Source: Micromonospora kangleipakensis (lineage in GTDB: Bacteria; Actinomycetota; Actinomycetes; Mycobacteriales; Micromonosporaceae). From it: a stretch of 64,000 nt of DNA. The DNA lies in the NCBI RefSeq assembly GCF_004217615.1, contig NZ_SHLD01000001.1, positions 4,402,001 to 4,466,000 of the forward strand, written 5' to 3'. Positions 63,369 through 64,000 of the stretch are shown one piece after another. Below the pieces are notes generated by a model that was not told the DNA's origin, searched no databases, and saw only the letters and a list, made by a program, of their open reading frames with translations. How positions within the stretch are numbered: position 1 is the stretch's first letter; each line of letters begins with the position of its first letter. A program made the position numbers and the translations under genes.

Positions 63369-64000
63369 CGCGAACAGCCTCTACGGCCCGCTGGACCCGG
63401 CGCCCGACGCCGGCTGGGTCGACGCCGAACCCCGGATGGGCTTCTTCACCGACACCAGCGTCTGCATCGGCTGCAAGGCGTGCGAGGTGGCCTGCAAGGA
63501 GTGGAACGCCGTCCCGGCGTCCGGCTTCGACCTGCTCGGCATGTCGTACGACAACACCGGCGCGCTGACCGCCAACTCCTGGCGGCATGTGGCCTTCATC
63601 GAGCAGCCCCGCCCGGCGGGGCACCGCACCCCGCCGTTCGAGGGCGACCCGACCGGGCCGGCGGCGAGCCCGGCCACCGCGGCGATCGCCGCCGAGCTGG
63701 GCAACGACAGCGGCACCGATCCGGGCGTGCCCCCGGGGCAGCCGCAGGCCGCCGCCCGGATGGCCGCCGGGCCGGAGCTCCTCGGCATGCCGGGCGCCCA
63801 GCCGCCCGGCCGGGGCACCGGCGCCGAGTCGCGCACCGACTTCCGCTGGCTGATGATGTCGGACGTCTGCAAGCACTGCACCCACGCCGCCTGCCTGGAC
63901 GTCTGCCCGACCGGGTCGCTGTTCCGCACCGAGTTCGGCACCGTCGTGGTGCAGGAGGACATCTGCAACGGCTGCGGCTACTGCATCTCCGCCTGCCCGT
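63361..64000 (+). CDS. fdhB: Formate dehydrogenase iron-sulfur subunit (partial, runs off the window)
   Basis: First 213 codons of an electron-transfer subunit (FdnH/FdoH type). Ferredoxin-like clusters so far: CIGCKACEVAC near residue 37, CKHCTHAACLDVCP near 170, and CNGCGYCISACP at the end. An Ala/Pro/Gly-rich insert separates the first two. ATG 63361 overlaps the catalytic gene by eight bases. A membrane cytochrome b or NrfD-like subunit would be expected beyond the window. Confidence 0.9.
   Translation, partial: MPDANSLYGPLDPAPDAGWVDAEPRMGFFTDTSVCIGCKACEVACKEWNAVPASGFDLLGMSYDNTGALTANSWRHVAFIEQPRPAGHRTPPFEGDPTGPAASPATAAIAAELGNDSGTDPGVPPGQPQAAARMAAGPELLGMPGAQPPGRGTGAESRTDFRWLMMSDVCKHCTHAACLDVCPTGSLFRTEFGTVVVQEDICNGCGYCISACP

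Noticed and set aside
1..64000. CRISPR arrays, tRNA, rRNA, replication origin or transposase genes
   Set aside because: No regular short repeats with spacers, no T-arm GGTTCNANNCC pattern in a cloverleaf, no DnaA-box cluster and no DDE-type protein were seen while reading both strands.

Overview
The window is high-GC actinobacterial chromosome (C/G-ending codons, GTG starts, GTGA/ATGA gene overlaps, mycothiol-dependent formaldehyde detoxification, many start codons placed 6-8 bases after a -10 box). Protein types and intergenic style fit Micromonosporaceae (Micromonospora or a close relative); this is inferred from resemblance, not from a search. I support 63 protein-coding genes (the last runs off the end), two gene remnants, no tRNA or rRNA, no CRISPR array and no transposase gene.

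Layout. 1-5.6 kb: a leftward three-gene operon for envelope glycosylation (GT2-GtrA-HprK-like fusion, GT39-like transferase, membrane-anchored phosphoesterase), then a 690-base non-coding stretch with a candidate small RNA. 6.2-11 kb: serine hydrolase, RNase HI, small acidic proteins, a Cys-rich pentapeptide-repeat protein, a subtilisin-inhibitor protein. 11.4-17.4 kb: a complete dipeptide/oligopeptide ABC transporter operon. 17.5-31.3 kb: housekeeping and regulatory genes, including an XRE-cupin regulator, RtcB with convergent archease, two ECF sigma loci facing each other, a MocR/LysE pair and a WYL regulator. 31.3-35.5 kb: an EthR/EthA-like TetR-monooxygenase locus with SDR and hydrolase. 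35.5-44.7 kb: LtrA, CapA-like, GntR-MFS, DoxX, mycothiol formaldehyde oxidation pair, and a TrmO/MEDS-HATPase/MEDS-STAS operon. 45-48 kb: a short Rho paralogue with a long leader, a VOC protein, a DUF3626 protein. 48.3-59.7 kb: three secreted lysozyme-like paralogues, two of them on near-identical 1.43-kb cassettes, with ordinary metabolic genes and a nucleotidyltransferase toxin-like pair between. 60 kb to the end: a selenocysteine formate dehydrogenase operon.

The most unusual items are: (1) the two cassettes at 49145-50580 and 58233-59664, whose mutual similarity stops at inverted GTGGTTGCGG/CCGCAACCAC ends and which carry palindromic end elements with an invariant 19-base loop core but two quite different, still self-complementary stems; (2) tandem GGAAT-N16-CGTT promoters in both cassette leaders, a motif that also precedes the candidate small RNA near 5.8 kb; (3) a formate dehydrogenase whose in-frame TGA at 60609 is followed by a bacterial SECIS-like hairpin with GGTCT loop.

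Functionally, the mycothiol pair (40659-42373) can oxidise formaldehyde to formate and the formate dehydrogenase (60033 onward) can oxidise formate to CO2, so C1 oxidation is represented twice. Envelope biology is the other theme: glycosyltransferases, lysozyme-like proteins, 5'-nucleotidase, CapA-like protein and ECF-type promoters.
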